Below are positions 52,249 to 62,561 of a DNA stretch of 64,000 nucleotides, piece after piece. Position 1 is the stretch's first letter. The number at the start of each line of letters is the position of its first letter. The stretch lies in contig CACNAR010000001.1 of the NCBI GenBank assembly GCA_902618485.1, positions 1 to 64,000 of the forward strand. The letters run 5' to 3'. Position numbers and translations under genes: made by a program. A model generated the notes under the pieces. It was not told the DNA's origin. It did no database searches and saw only the letters and a program-made list of their open reading frames with translations. This DNA comes from an uncultured Pelagibacteraceae bacterium. Lineage in GTDB: Bacteria; Pseudomonadota; Alphaproteobacteria; Pelagibacterales; Pelagibacteraceae.

Positions 52249-54015
52249 ATGCCAAGCTATATAGCACCAGTTGATGATATGATGTTTCTTTTTGAGAAAT
52301 TAAGGGACAATAAAAATTATAATGAACTTGAAAAATATAAAGATGTAAGTCCAGAGCTAGTAAAAGATATTTTAGAAGAAGCCGCAAAAATCAATCAAAA
52401 TTTGATTTTGCCACTCGCAAAAGCTGGAGATGAAAATCCTGCAATTCTAGAAAATGGAATCGTAAGAACTCCACCAGGATACAAAGAGGCTTATCAAAAA
52501 TATATTGAAGACGGTTGGACTTCATTATCTTGTGATCCAAAATACGGAGGACAAGGCATGCCTCGAACTGTTAGTGCATTTTTTGATGAAATGATATCAT
52601 CTGCAAGTCTAGCATTTAAACTTTACAGCGAATTAACTTTAGGAGCTTACAATTGTATTCATCACCATGCCACAGATGAAATAAAAAATAAATATCTTCC
52701 TAAAATGGTTGAAGGTAAATGGAGTGGCACAATGTGTTTAACCGAACCAGTCTGTGGAACAGACTTAGGTTTATTAAAAACAAAGGCGGTAGCACAACCA
52801 GATGGAACATATAAAATCACAGGGCAAAAAATATTTATTACCTCTGGTGATCATGATTTAACAGAAAATATTATACATTTGGTAATAGCAAGAGCAACAG
52901 ATTCGCCTAAAGGGACTAAGGGAATAAGCTTATTCTTAGTTCCAAAATTTATTGTAAAAGAAGATGGAACTGTTGGCTCAAGAAATGGGATTTCTACTGG
53001 ATCAATAGAAACAAAAATGGGTATTAAGGGTTCAGCTACATGTGTATTAAATTTTGATGAGGCCACAGGAATAATGATTGGCCCTAAAAACAAGGGATTG
53101 AGTCAAATGTTTACAATGATGAATCTAGAGAGAATCGTTGTAGGTATTCAAGGTTTAGGAATTTCAGAAATTGCTTATCAAAATTCTCTTAATTATGCAA
53201 AAGAGCGAAAACAAGGAAAAAGCAATAATAATAAGTCTGAAAATGGAAAAGCAGATTCAATTATTGAGCATGCTGATATAAGAAAAACTTTGTTGAACAT
53301 GAAGTCTATAATTGAGGGAGAAAGAGCGTTATGTTTCTGGTTGTCTCAACAAACTGAAGTTAGTTTAAATCATGATGATCTAAAGATCAAACAGGAGGCC
53401 TTGGATATTGTCTCGTTAATGACACCAGTTGTTAAATCGTTATTTTCTGATTTAGGAATGGAAATAACAAGTGATGCAATGCAAATATTTGGTGGATACG
53501 GTTATACAAAAGATCAAGGTATAGAGCAATTGTATAGAGATAACAGGATTACGCCGATTTATGAAGGAACTAATTCAGTACAAGCAGCTGATTTAGTTTT
53601 TAGAAAACTGTCAACTAAGAATGGAAACATAGTCGATAAATTTATGAATTTAATTAAATCTGAAACTAATTCAGATGATGAAAAAATGAAGCCATTTGTT
53701 GATACATTAAATTATAATTTAGGAATCTTAAAAAAATTTAGTGATTGGACTATTGATAAAATAAAGACTAACAAAGATGATGTCAGTGCAGCCGCTAATG
53801 ATTATTTGAAGACACTTGGTTATATATCTCTAGCTTTTTCTTGGGTAAAAGTTTTAACTGTAAGTTTTAAAGATTTTGAGGAAAATAAAAAGTTTCATGA
53901 AGATAAAATAAATACTGCGAAATTTTATTTTGAAAAAGTTCTGCCGAGAGCTGAACAACATTATAAATCTGCCATCTCGGGAAGTTCAAATATCATGAAT
54001 TTTAAATTTAATTAA
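52249..54015 (+). CDS. dmdC: 3-methylmercaptopropionyl-CoA dehydrogenase
   Basis: A 588-residue FAD acyl-CoA dehydrogenase of the long form with an extra N-terminal segment and C-terminal extension, as in DmdC. Motifs: CLTEPVCGTDLGLLKTKA (FAD and substrate region), KMGIKGSATCVLNFDEA, GGYGYTKDQGIEQLYRDNRITPIYEGTNSVQAADLV with the catalytic Glu. It oxidises methylmercaptopropionyl-CoA to methylthioacryloyl-CoA after DMSP demethylation. The assignment rests on its place with a CoA ligase and DmdA; by sequence alone it could be another FadE-type enzyme. Confidence 0.87.
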   Translation: MPSYIAPVDDMMFLFEKLRDNKNYNELEKYKDVSPELVKDILEEAAKINQNLILPLAKAGDENPAILENGIVRTPPGYKEAYQKYIEDGWTSLSCDPKYGGQGMPRTVSAFFDEMISSASLAFKLYSELTLGAYNCIHHHATDEIKNKYLPKMVEGKWSGTMCLTEPVCGTDLGLLKTKAVAQPDGTYKITGQKIFITSGDHDLTENIIHLVIARATDSPKGTKGISLFLVPKFIVKEDGTVGSRNGISTGSIETKMGIKGSATCVLNFDEATGIMIGPKNKGLSQMFTMMNLERIVVGIQGLGISEIAYQNSLNYAKERKQGKSNNNKSENGKADSIIEHADIRKTLLNMKSIIEGERALCFWLSQQTEVSLNHDDLKIKQEALDIVSLMTPVVKSLFSDLGMEITSDAMQIFGGYGYTKDQGIEQLYRDNRITPIYEGTNSVQAADLVFRKLSTKNGNIVDKFMNLIKSETNSDDEKMKPFVDTLNYNLGILKKFSDWTIDKIKTNKDDVSAAANDYLKTLGYISLAFSWVKVLTVSFKDFEENKKFHEDKINTAKFYFEKVLPRAEQHYKSAISGSSNIMNFKFN

Positions 54016-54016
54016 A

Positions 54017-55633
54017 ATGAGTCATTACGACACAAATTTAGATAAAAACGAGGCTAATTATATACCCTTAACACCCCTAACTTTCTTAAAAAGAGCCAAA
54101 GATATATATCCAGACTATGAGGCGGTTATTTATGAGGATCGTAAATACTCTTGGACTGAAGTCTATAAGCGTACTGTAAAATTTGCAAGTGCTCTCACTA
54201 AAATTGGTGTTAAAAAAGGTGACACTGTCTCATTTTTAGCTTTTAACACTCCAGAAATTTTTGAAGGTCATTACTCTGTACCAATGACTGGTGCAGTTCT
54301 AAACACAATCAATATTAGATTGGATGCTAAGACTATTGCATACATTTTAAATCATAGCGACGCAAAAGTATTAGTCGTTGATAGGCAGCTTCATGGTGAA
54401 GTTAAGAAAGCGTTGAACACACTAAATAAGAAAATAATCATTATTGATATTGTAGATAAATTTGCCGATCAATCAAAGTGTGAAAAAATTGGAGAGTTAG
54501 AATATGAAAGTTTTCTAAATACTGGAGATGAAAATTTTGATTGGAAAATGCCCGAGGATGAGTGGCAGGCGATTTCATTAAGTTATACATCTGGAACTAC
54601 TGGAAATCCAAAAGGTGTTGTTTATCATCACAGAGGATCTTATTTGATGTCTACTGGAAGTGCAGTTGCTTGGAATATGCCAAATAGGTTAAATTTCTTA
54701 ACTATTGTCCCAATGTTTCATTGTAATGGTTGGGGTTACCCGTGGACCGTGCCTATGTTAAATGGAAGAACTATTTGTTTAAGAAATATTGATGTGAAGA
54801 AGATATTTGAATTAATAGACAAACATAATATAACCCATTTTGGTGGAGCACCGATTGTATTAAACATGATCACTGGCGCACCTGAGTCTGATAGAAAAAA
54901 ATTAAAACAAAAAGTCTTTGTTTTAACTGCTGGAGCCCCCCCGCCTAGTATAATATTTAAAAAAATGAAAGAACTCGGATTTGAAGTTATGCATGTTTAT
55001 GGATTAACAGAAACTTATGGTCATGTCACTCAATGCGCATGGAATGAATCTTGGAATAAATTTGATGAAGAAAAACAGAATGAAATTAAAGCAAGACAGG
55101 GAGTTAGATATCCAAACACCGAGGGAATAGCTGTTATGGATCCTAAGACCATGAAAGAAGTACCAAAAGATGGAAAAACTATTGGTGAGATTATGATTAA
55201 AGGCAATGTTGTGATGAAAGGGTATTTTAAAGATAAAGATGCTACCAACAAAGCAATGGATGGAGGATGGTTTCATTCAGGTGACTTAGCGGTAATGCAT
55301 TCAGATGGCTATGTAAAAATTCAAGACAGGTCCAAAGATATTATTATTTCAGGCGGTGAAAATATTTCTTCAATCGAGATAGAAAATACTTTAGCTAAGC
55401 ATCCTTCAGTGTCCATTGCAGCTGTAGTTGCTAAACCAGATGATAAGTGGGGAGAAGTACCTTGCGCATTTATTGAAATGGTTAAGGACAAACCAGTGAC
55501 TGAAAAAGAGCTAATTAGTTTTTGTAAAGAAACTTTAGCAGGGTTTAAGGTCCCAAAACAAGTAGTTTTTTGTGACTTACCCAAAACATCAACAGGTAAA
55601 ATTCAAAAATTTGAATTGAGAAAAAAGTTTTAG
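54017..55633 (+). CDS. dmdB: 3-methylmercaptopropionate-CoA ligase
   Basis: A 538-residue AMP-forming acyl-CoA ligase. P-loop SYTSGTTGNPKGVVYHHRG, HVYGLTETYGHVTQC, the hinge GYVKIQDRSKDIIISGGENISSIEIEN and the catalytic lysine motif PKTSTGKIQKFELR are clear. In SAR11 the DmdB enzyme activates 3-methylmercaptopropionate made by DmdA. It lies one base after dmdC and seven before dmdA, which supports the specific assignment over a generic medium-chain ligase. Confidence 0.87.
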   Translation: MSHYDTNLDKNEANYIPLTPLTFLKRAKDIYPDYEAVIYEDRKYSWTEVYKRTVKFASALTKIGVKKGDTVSFLAFNTPEIFEGHYSVPMTGAVLNTINIRLDAKTIAYILNHSDAKVLVVDRQLHGEVKKALNTLNKKIIIIDIVDKFADQSKCEKIGELEYESFLNTGDENFDWKMPEDEWQAISLSYTSGTTGNPKGVVYHHRGSYLMSTGSAVAWNMPNRLNFLTIVPMFHCNGWGYPWTVPMLNGRTICLRNIDVKKIFELIDKHNITHFGGAPIVLNMITGAPESDRKKLKQKVFVLTAGAPPPSIIFKKMKELGFEVMHVYGLTETYGHVTQCAWNESWNKFDEEKQNEIKARQGVRYPNTEGIAVMDPKTMKEVPKDGKTIGEIMIKGNVVMKGYFKDKDATNKAMDGGWFHSGDLAVMHSDGYVKIQDRSKDIIISGGENISSIEIENTLAKHPSVSIAAVVAKPDDKWGEVPCAFIEMVKDKPVTEKELISFCKETLAGFKVPKQVVFCDLPKTSTGKIQKFELRKKF

Positions 55634-55640
55634 AAAATAA

Positions 55641-56750
55641 ATGAAAGGTTTTCCTATAGTAAAATCTAGAAGAGTAAGAAGTTCGCCTTATACTTCAAGG
55701 ATTGAAAAGCAAGGTGTAACTGCTTACACAGTATATAACCATATGCTTTTACCCGCAGCATTTGGATCTTTAGAAGATTCTTGTAATCATTTAAAAAAAA
55801 ATGTTCAAGTTTGGGATGTTGCTGCAGAAAGACAAGTTGAAATTTCAGGAAAAGACGCCTCAAAACTTGTCCAATTAATGACCTGTAGAGACTTATCTAA
55901 ATCAAAAATAGGAAGATGTTATTATTGTCCTTTAATTGATGGTGACGGTAAATTAGTAAATGATCCAGTAATTTTAAAATTGGCAGAAGATAGATGGTGG
56001 ATTTCTATTGCAGATTCAGATGTAATTTTTTTTGCAAAAGGACTAGCTTCTGGAAATAATTTTGATGTAGAAATATTTGAGCCCAATGTAGATATTTTAG
56101 CAATTCAAGGCCCAAAATCTTTTGACTTAATGGAAAAAATTTTTGGCAAAAAAATAAAAGAATTGAAATTTTTTGGTTTCGATTATTTTGATTTTAAAGG
56201 GATAAAACATTTAATTGCTAGGTCGGGATGGTCAAAACAAGGCGGTTTTGAAGTTTATGTAGAAAATACTAAATCTGGTTTAGATCTTTATGATGAATTG
56301 TTTAAAGTCGGAAAAGAATTTGATGTTAAACCAGGATGTCCAAATTTGATTGAGAGAATTGAAAGTGGCTTACTTTCTTACGGTAATGATTTTGATAACC
56401 AAGATAATCCATTTGAATGTGGGTTTGAAAAATATGTTCATTTAGATTCTGATGTCAATTTTTTAGGAAAAGAAAAATTAATCAAAATAAAAAAAGATGG
56501 TATCAAAAAAAAATTAATGGGTATTCAATTAGATACTAATAAAATTAATTTAACTAAATCTTTAGATATTAAAGATGAAAATGGAAATTTTGTCGGTGAA
56601 CTTAGGTCAGCCTGTTATTCACCTCATTTTAAAAAAGTTATAGGTATAGCAATGATAAATGAGCCATATTGTAAAGCTTCTATGGCTGGAAAGCTGGAAA
56701 TTGAGGGAAATTCATTTACTGTAAAAGTTTGCGATTTACCTTTCATCTAG
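55641..56750 (+). CDS. dmdA: Dimethylsulfoniopropionate (DMSP) demethylase
   Basis: A 369-residue GcvT-fold protein, the same length as the characterised Pelagibacter DmdA. It moves a methyl group from DMSP to tetrahydrofolate, giving 3-methylmercaptopropionate. Visible are [56 protein letters not shown] (folate-site region), [12 protein letters not shown] and the C-terminal [22 protein letters not shown] gcvT gene would sit with gcvH and gcvP; here it follows dmdC and dmdB, which strongly supports the DMSP role. Confidence 0.93.
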   Translation: MKGFPIVKSRRVRSSPYTSRIEKQGVTAYTVYNHMLLPAAFGSLEDSCNHLKKNVQVWDVAAERQVEISGKDASKLVQLMTCRDLSKSKIGRCYYCPLIDGDGKLVNDPVILKLAEDRWWISIADSDVIFFAKGLASGNNFDVEIFEPNVDILAIQGPKSFDLMEKIFGKKIKELKFFGFDYFDFKGIKHLIARSGWSKQGGFEVYVENTKSGLDLYDELFKVGKEFDVKPGCPNLIERIESGLLSYGNDFDNQDNPFECGFEKYVHLDSDVNFLGKEKLIKIKKDGIKKKLMGIQLDTNKINLTKSLDIKDENGNFVGELRSACYSPHFKKVIGIAMINEPYCKASMAGKLEIEGNSFTVKVCDLPFI

Positions 56751-56765
56751 TATAAAACTTACATC

Positions 56766-57773
56766 ATGAATATCGTAATAGTCGGAGCTACAGGAAATGT
56801 AGGTAGAAAAACTCTCGAAGTTCTTGAAAAAAAAGAACTGTTTATCGATAATTTATATTTGGTGGCTTCATCAAAAAGTGCAGGAAAAAAAATGAATTTT
56901 AAAGGTAAAGAATTAGAGGTCTCTGATTTAGAGAGTTTTGATTTTTCAAAAGTTAAAATTGCTTTTTTTGCAGCTGGAGGAAAAATTTCAGAAAAATTTG
57001 CATCAAAAGCTGCAAAAGACTGTATCGTAATTGATAACTCAAGTTTTTTTAGAATGGATCCTGACGTACCTTTAATAGTTCCTCAAGTAAATCCTAATCA
57101 TTTAAACGATATAAAAAAAAATATTGTCGCAAATCCAAACTGCTCAACAGCTCAATTGGTAATCGTTTTAAAGCCTTTACATGACTTATTTAAAATTAAA
57201 AGAGTAGTTGTATCTACATATCAATCAGTTTCTGGGGGTGGTAAAGCTCCTATGGATGAATTGATTGAACAAACAAAGTTAATCTTACGAGGCAAAAACG
57301 TTGTATCAAAAAATTTTACCAAACAGATTGCATTTAATGCAATTCCTCACATTGATGTTTTTTCTGATGATGGTTATACGAAAGAAGAACTTAAAATGAG
57401 CAATGAAACAAAAAAAATTTTAGATAATAAAATTGATCTAACAGCAACTTGTGTAAGGTTACCAATTACTGTTTCACATTCAGAGTCTGTAAATTTAGAA
57501 TTTGAAAAACATTTTTCGCTTGAAGATGTAAGAGGAGCATTAAATAACTTTGAAGGTTGTAAAGTTATTGATGAAAGAAAGGATGGCGGATATTCAACAC
57601 CTTTAGAGGCAGCGGGAAAAGAAGAAACTTTTATTTCAAGAATAAGAGTGGATAAATCTATAAAAAATGGATTAAATCTTTGGATTGTTTCCGACAACTT
57701 ATTGAGAGGTGCGGCTTTGAATGCCGTAGAAATAGCTGAAACGTTGATAAAAAATAATTATTATGGAAAATAA
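56766..57773 (+). CDS. asd: Aspartate-semialdehyde dehydrogenase
   Basis: A 335-residue NADP enzyme converting aspartyl phosphate to aspartate semialdehyde for lysine, threonine and methionine synthesis. GATGNVGRKTLEVLE begins the Rossmann fold; the catalytic Cys is in ANPNCSTAQLVIVLKPLH; TYQSVSGGGKAPMDEL and RLPITVSHSESVNLEF follow. It overlaps sdhC by eleven bases, joining it to the succinate dehydrogenase operon. Confidence 0.96.
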   Translation: MNIVIVGATGNVGRKTLEVLEKKELFIDNLYLVASSKSAGKKMNFKGKELEVSDLESFDFSKVKIAFFAAGGKISEKFASKAAKDCIVIDNSSFFRMDPDVPLIVPQVNPNHLNDIKKNIVANPNCSTAQLVIVLKPLHDLFKIKRVVVSTYQSVSGGGKAPMDELIEQTKLILRGKNVVSKNFTKQIAFNAIPHIDVFSDDGYTKEELKMSNETKKILDNKIDLTATCVRLPITVSHSESVNLEFEKHFSLEDVRGALNNFEGCKVIDERKDGGYSTPLEAAGKEETFISRIRVDKSIKNGLNLWIVSDNLLRGAALNAVEIAETLIKNNYYGK

Positions 57774-58146
57774 AAGACCATTATCCCCACATATTCAAAT
57801 TTATAGATGGCATGTCTCATCTTTAGTATCCATATCGCATAGAATCACAGGAATTATAAATATCATTGCTATCACTCTAATTTGTTTGTGGGTATCATTA
57901 ATTTTTATTAGTGAAAATAATCACGAGATGATTAATTTATTCTTAAGTTCTAAAATTGGTAAATTTATTATTTTAGGTCTAACATGGTCTTTTTCATTTC
58001 AAATATTAAGTGAAATAAGACATTTGATCATGGATTTGGGCTATGGATTTGAGTTAAAGACTTCTAAAATTACAGGTCTGTTAGTTATGTTTGGTTCTTT
58101 AATTTTAACAGTGATATTTTATATAATTGGGAAAAATTTAATTTAA
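57763..58146 (+). CDS. sdhC: Succinate dehydrogenase cytochrome b556 subunit
   Basis: A 127-residue membrane protein with three helices. The SdhC signature RPLSPHIQIYRWHVSSLVSISHRITG is at the N-terminus, with Ser and Arg of SISHRITG near the quinone site, and the heme-ligand His is in LSEIRHLIMDLGYGFE. It starts within the asd gene and is followed by sdhD after one base. Confidence 0.95.
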   Translation: MENKRPLSPHIQIYRWHVSSLVSISHRITGIINIIAITLICLWVSLIFISENNHEMINLFLSSKIGKFIILGLTWSFSFQILSEIRHLIMDLGYGFELKTSKITGLLVMFGSLILTVIFYIIGKNLI

Positions 58147-58147
58147 C

Positions 58148-58465
58148 ATGATAAATGCAACGAAGAAGTGGATTTTTTTAAAAATAAGTGGTGCATTACT
58201 AGTTCCACTGATGTTGTGGTTCATTTTGAACTTTATAAAAATCTATGACCAAGATTACTTAAATTTTGTAAGCTTTTTTTCAAACCCTTTAACTAAGTTT
58301 TTATTTAGTATATTTATTGTTAATGCTTATTTCTTTTCTGCATTAAGTATAAGTGAGGTTTTTGAGGATTATATTAAGCAAGATAAAATCAAAAATGTCG
58401 CAAATAGGCTTTTATATATTTCGGCAGTGGTAATTCCTCTAATTACAATTATATTAATTAATTAA
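58148..58465 (+). CDS. sdhD: Succinate dehydrogenase membrane anchor subunit
   Basis: A 105-residue protein with three helices (about 11-31, 45-66 and 83-104). The motif [25 protein letters not shown] agrees with SdhD, though the usual His of the heme site in the second helix is not obvious. Its place between sdhC and sdhA makes the assignment secure. Confidence 0.9.
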   Translation: MINATKKWIFLKISGALLVPLMLWFILNFIKIYDQDYLNFVSFFSNPLTKFLFSIFIVNAYFFSALSISEVFEDYIKQDKIKNVANRLLYISAVVIPLITIILIN

Positions 58466-58467
58466 AT

Positions 58468-60243
58468 ATGAGTTCTTATAAAATAGTTGATCATGAGTAT
58501 GATGTTGTTGTTTTAGGTGCGGGTGGGTCCGGACTAAGAGCTGCAGTAGGTTTAAGTGAAGCAGGATTAAAAACTGCATGTATTTCAAAAGTGTTTCCTA
58601 CCAGAAGTCATACTTCTGCTGCGCAAGGAGGAATATCAGCTGCGCTTGGTAACATGGGAGAAGATGATTGGCGTTGGCATATGTATGACACAGTCAAAGG
58701 TGCAGATTGGTTAGGTGATCAAGACAGTATTGAATACCTATGCAAAGAAGCTCCAAAGGCAGTAATTGAATTAGAAAAATACGGTGTACCGTTTAGTAGA
58801 ACTGAGGATGGAAAGATTTATCAGAGACCGTTTGGTGGTATGACCAAAGATTATGGAAATGGAATCGTCCAAAGAACTTGTGCGGCTGCTGATAGAACCG
58901 GACATGCAATTCTGCATACTCTGTATGGACAAGCTTTAAAACACAAAACAGAATTTTTTATTGAATATTTTGCATTAGATTTGTTGATGAAAGATGGAGC
59001 ATGCAAAGGCTTAATTGCTTGGAATTTGAATGACGGAACGATCCATAGATTCAGAGCCCATACAGTAATTATTGCAACAGGTGGTTATGGAAAAGTTTAT
59101 TATTCAGCAACCTCAGCACACACATGCACTGGAGATGGAAATGCTATGGTTTTAAGAGCAGGTTTGCCACTTCAGGATATGGAATTTGTTCAATTTCATC
59201 CTACAGGAATTTATGGACATGGTACACTAATAACTGAAGGTGCTAGAGGTGAAGGAGGCTACCTAACAAATTCTAAAGGTGAAAGGTTTATGGAGAGATA
59301 TGCACCTAAAGCAAAAGATTTGGCATCAAGAGATGTTGTAAGTAGATCAATGTCAATTGAAATAAATGAAGGAAGAGGTGTTGGAAAAGATCAAGATCAT
59401 GTTCATTTGAATTTAAGCCACTTAGATAAAGATATAATTGAAAGTAGGTTGCCAGGTATTACTGATGCTGCGCGATTATTTGCAAATGTTGATGTTACAA
59501 AAGATCCAATTCCTGTAGTACCAACTGTTCATTACAATATGGGCGGTATTCCAACGAATTACAAAGCAGAAGTACTGACTGTTAACGGTTCAGAAAAAAC
59601 TGTGCCTGGATTAATGGCAATAGGAGAAGCTGCATGCGTATCAGTGCACGGAGCTAATAGATTAGGTTCCAATTCGTTAATTGATTTAGTTGTTTTTGGA
59701 AGAGCAGCAGCAAAAAGAGCAGCAGAATTAATTAAACCAGGAACGCCTCATGAACAAATTAGTGAGACAGAAACACAAAAATGTTTGGATCGTTTTGATA
59801 AATTAAGGAATGCAGAAGGAGATATTGGTACAGCAGAATTGAGACAATCAATGCAAAAAACAATGCAATCAAAATGTGCAGTTTTTAGAACAGAGAAAAC
59901 TTTAAAAGAAGGTGTTAACGAAATTAGAAAGACCTACGATGGATTAGGCTCTGTATCAGTAAAAGATAAATCTTTAATATTTAACACAGATTTAATAGAG
60001 ACACTTGAATTTGATAATTTAATAAGACAGGCAGTTGTAACAGTAGATTCAGCGTATAACAGAAAAGAGAGCCGAGGAGCTCATGCGAGGGAGGATTATC
60101 CAAAAAGAGATGACGAAAAATTCATGCAACATACTCTTGCTTGGTGCAACGGAAAAGATACTAAAATAAGTTATAGGGAAGTTCATAAGTCTACTTTAAC
60201 TAACGATGTTCAATATTTTCCACCTCAGGAAAGAGTGTATTGA
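58468..60243 (+). CDS. sdhA: Succinate dehydrogenase flavoprotein subunit
   Basis: A 591-residue FAD protein of complex [23 protein letters not shown] is the dinucleotide motif; the FAD-linked His is in [17 protein letters not shown]. Active-site parts are [39 protein letters not shown] and [20 protein letters not shown]; the C-terminus has [16 protein letters not shown]. It overlaps sdhB by four bases. Confidence 0.98.
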   Translation: MSSYKIVDHEYDVVVLGAGGSGLRAAVGLSEAGLKTACISKVFPTRSHTSAAQGGISAALGNMGEDDWRWHMYDTVKGADWLGDQDSIEYLCKEAPKAVIELEKYGVPFSRTEDGKIYQRPFGGMTKDYGNGIVQRTCAAADRTGHAILHTLYGQALKHKTEFFIEYFALDLLMKDGACKGLIAWNLNDGTIHRFRAHTVIIATGGYGKVYYSATSAHTCTGDGNAMVLRAGLPLQDMEFVQFHPTGIYGHGTLITEGARGEGGYLTNSKGERFMERYAPKAKDLASRDVVSRSMSIEINEGRGVGKDQDHVHLNLSHLDKDIIESRLPGITDAARLFANVDVTKDPIPVVPTVHYNMGGIPTNYKAEVLTVNGSEKTVPGLMAIGEAACVSVHGANRLGSNSLIDLVVFGRAAAKRAAELIKPGTPHEQISETETQKCLDRFDKLRNAEGDIGTAELRQSMQKTMQSKCAVFRTEKTLKEGVNEIRKTYDGLGSVSVKDKSLIFNTDLIETLEFDNLIRQAVVTVDSAYNRKESRGAHAREDYPKRDDEKFMQHTLAWCNGKDTKISYREVHKSTLTNDVQYFPPQERVY

Positions 60244-61022
60244 TGGTACAAATTAATTTACCTAAAGACTCAGAGATAAAAAAAGGTAAATATTTTAAAG
60301 ATAAAACTGGCTCAAAAAATTTAAGAAAAGTAAATATTTATAGATGGGACCCTTCAACTGGCGAAAATCCTCGCATTGATACCTATGAGGTTGATATGGA
60401 TAATTGTCCATCCAAAGTTTTAGATATTTTAAATAAAATTAAAAATGAGATAGATCCAACATTAGCTTATAGGAGATCTTGTGCCCATGGGGTTTGTGGC
60501 TCATGTGCAATGAATATGGGTGGCAAAAATGGTTTAGCATGCACAAAACCACATGAAGAAATAGATGGCGATATAGATATTTATCCATTACCACACTTAA
60601 AAGTTAAAAAAGATTTAATCGGAGATTTAGATGGATTGTATAAACAATACCAGTCAATCGAGCCTTGGTTAAAGAATAATTCCAAATCCGAAACAAATGA
60701 AATTATTCAATCTAAAGAAGATAGGGCTAAACTAGATGGTGCATATGAGTGTATTATGTGTGCTTGTTGTTCAACATCATGCCCAAGCTATTGGTGGAAT
60801 GGTGATAAATATTTAGGTCCTGCAGTTCTTTTACAGGCATATAGATGGATAGTTGATAGCAGAGATGAGGAAAGAAATTCCAGACTAAAAAAAGTAGCAG
60901 ATGAGCTTAAACTTTATAGGTGTCATACAATTATGAACTGTACTAGTGCTTGTCCTAAAGGTTTAAATCCCGCAAAAGCTATTGCTGAAATAAAAAAGAT
61001 GTTAGCAACTGCCAATATTTAA
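60240..61022 (+). CDS. sdhB: Succinate dehydrogenase iron-sulphur subunit
   Basis: A 260-residue protein with three Fe-S clusters. The [2Fe-2S] ligands lie in [21 protein letters not shown], the [4Fe-4S] ligands in [17 protein letters not shown], and the [3Fe-4S] ligands in [17 protein letters not shown]. Length and spacing are normal. It ends the sdhCDAB set; the mmsA gene follows after 42 bases. Confidence 0.98.
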   Translation: MMVQINLPKDSEIKKGKYFKDKTGSKNLRKVNIYRWDPSTGENPRIDTYEVDMDNCPSKVLDILNKIKNEIDPTLAYRRSCAHGVCGSCAMNMGGKNGLACTKPHEEIDGDIDIYPLPHLKVKKDLIGDLDGLYKQYQSIEPWLKNNSKSETNEIIQSKEDRAKLDGAYECIMCACCSTSCPSYWWNGDKYLGPAVLLQAYRWIVDSRDEERNSRLKKVADELKLYRCHTIMNCTSACPKGLNPAKAIAEIKKMLATANI

Positions 61023-61064
61023 ACAATAGACTAATAAGAGTTTTTAATCTAAAACACCTTATTC

Positions 61065-62558
61065 ATGAAATTAATTGAACATTTCGTTGGTGGAAAAATA
61101 ATTCCTGGCACTTCAAATAAAAAAGGCAAAGTTTTTAATCCGGCTACAGGTGAACAAGAAAAAGAAGTAAGGTTAGGCTCTAAAGATGATCTGGATAAAG
61201 CAGTTTTAATTGCTAGAGAGGCCTTTGAAGAATGGTCTTTAAAACCTCCACTCCAAAGAGCCAGAATAATGTTCAAATTTAAGGAGCTTATAGAAAAAAA
61301 TTCAGATGAGTTAACAAAACTAATTGTTTCAGAACATGGAAAGGTTTATGAGGATGCAAAAGGTTCTCTTACTAGAGGTTTAGAAATTGTAGAATTTGCG
61401 TGCGGTATTCCTCATTTGCTTAAAGGAGAATTTTCAGAAAATGTTGGAACCAACGTTGATAGTTGGTCTATGAGACAGCCTTTAGGAGTTGTTGCTGGTA
61501 TCACACCATTTAATTTTCCCGCAATGGTCCCTATGTGGATGTTTCCAATAGCAATTGCTTGTGGAAATACTTTTATTTTAAAACCATCCGAAAAAGATCC
61601 ATCATGCTCGATTAAGTTAGCTGAATTATTAAAAGAAGCTGGACTTCCTGATGGAGTTTTTAATGTTGTAAATGGTGATAAAGAAGCGGTTGATGCAATT
61701 TTAACAAACAAAGACATTAAAGCAGTAAGTTTTGTTGGTTCCACTCCTATTGCTAAATACATTTATGAAAACTCAGCTAAAAATGAAAAAAGAGTTCAAG
61801 CACTTGGTGGTGCAAAAAATCATTTAGTTGTTATGCCTGATTGTGACTTGGATGGTGCAGTAAATGGCTTAATGGGGGCTGCTTATGGGTCTGCTGGAGA
61901 ACGATGTATGGCTCAATCGGTTGCAGTTGCAGTGGGTGATATAGGAGATGAATTAGTGTCAAGATTATCAAAAAAGGCTGAAGCTTTAAAAGTTGGTCCT
62001 GGGATGGACAAGGACTCTGAGATGGGCCCATTAGTTACAAAAGAACATCTTGAAAAAGTAAAAAGTTATGTAGACCTGGGTGAGAAAGAAGGTGCAAAAT
62101 TAATAGTTGATGGAAGAAATTTAAAATTACAAGGATATGAGAATGGTTTCTATATTGGTGGCTGTTTGTTTGATCATGTTAAAAAAGATATGAGAATTTA
62201 TAAGGAAGAAATTTTTGGGCCTGTTTTATCTGTTGTGAGAGTTAAAACTTTCGAAGAAGCAGTAAAATTAATCAATGATCATGAATATGGGAATGGAGTA
62301 AGTATTTACACTAGGGATGGTGATGCCGGAAGAACTTTTGCGAGTAAAATTCAAGTAGGTATGGTTGGTATTAATGTGCCTATTCCTGTGCCGATGGCTT
62401 TTCATAGTTTTGGCGGATGGAAAAGATCTTTATTTGGCGATAGTGCAATGCATGGCATGGAAGGAATTAAATTTTATACAAAATTAAAAACAATAACATC
62501 TAGATGGCCTTCAGGTATTCGGTCTAATGCCGAATTTGTGATGCCAATAATGAAATAA
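61065..62558 (+). CDS. mmsA: CoA-acylating methylmalonate-semialdehyde dehydrogenase
   Basis: A 497-residue aldehyde dehydrogenase of the CoA-dependent MMSDH branch, turning methylmalonate or malonate semialdehyde into propionyl- or acetyl-CoA. PFNFPAMVPMWMFPIAIACGNTFILKPSEKDP, GGAKNHLVVMPD, the nucleophile Cys in GSAGERCMAQSVAV and the closing FYTKLKTITSRWP are characteristic. The general-base Glu of other aldehyde dehydrogenases is absent in this branch, as usual. It sits between sdhB and mdh, away from valine or inositol genes. Confidence 0.94.
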   Translation: MKLIEHFVGGKIIPGTSNKKGKVFNPATGEQEKEVRLGSKDDLDKAVLIAREAFEEWSLKPPLQRARIMFKFKELIEKNSDELTKLIVSEHGKVYEDAKGSLTRGLEIVEFACGIPHLLKGEFSENVGTNVDSWSMRQPLGVVAGITPFNFPAMVPMWMFPIAIACGNTFILKPSEKDPSCSIKLAELLKEAGLPDGVFNVVNGDKEAVDAILTNKDIKAVSFVGSTPIAKYIYENSAKNEKRVQALGGAKNHLVVMPDCDLDGAVNGLMGAAYGSAGERCMAQSVAVAVGDIGDELVSRLSKKAEALKVGPGMDKDSEMGPLVTKEHLEKVKSYVDLGEKEGAKLIVDGRNLKLQGYENGFYIGGCLFDHVKKDMRIYKEEIFGPVLSVVRVKTFEEAVKLINDHEYGNGVSIYTRDGDAGRTFASKIQVGMVGINVPIPVPMAFHSFGGWKRSLFGDSAMHGMEGIKFYTKLKTITSRWPSGIRSNAEFVMPIMK

Positions 62559-62561
62559 AAA

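Noticed and set aside
55641-56750. Glycine cleavage T-protein (gcvT)
   Set aside because: There is no gcvH or gcvP nearby; gene order with a CoA ligase and acyl-CoA dehydrogenase, and the length of 369 residues, fit DMSP demethylase better.
61412-61762. 116-codon minus-strand frame inside mmsA
   Set aside because: It is entirely within the mmsA coding sequence, with no features of its own.
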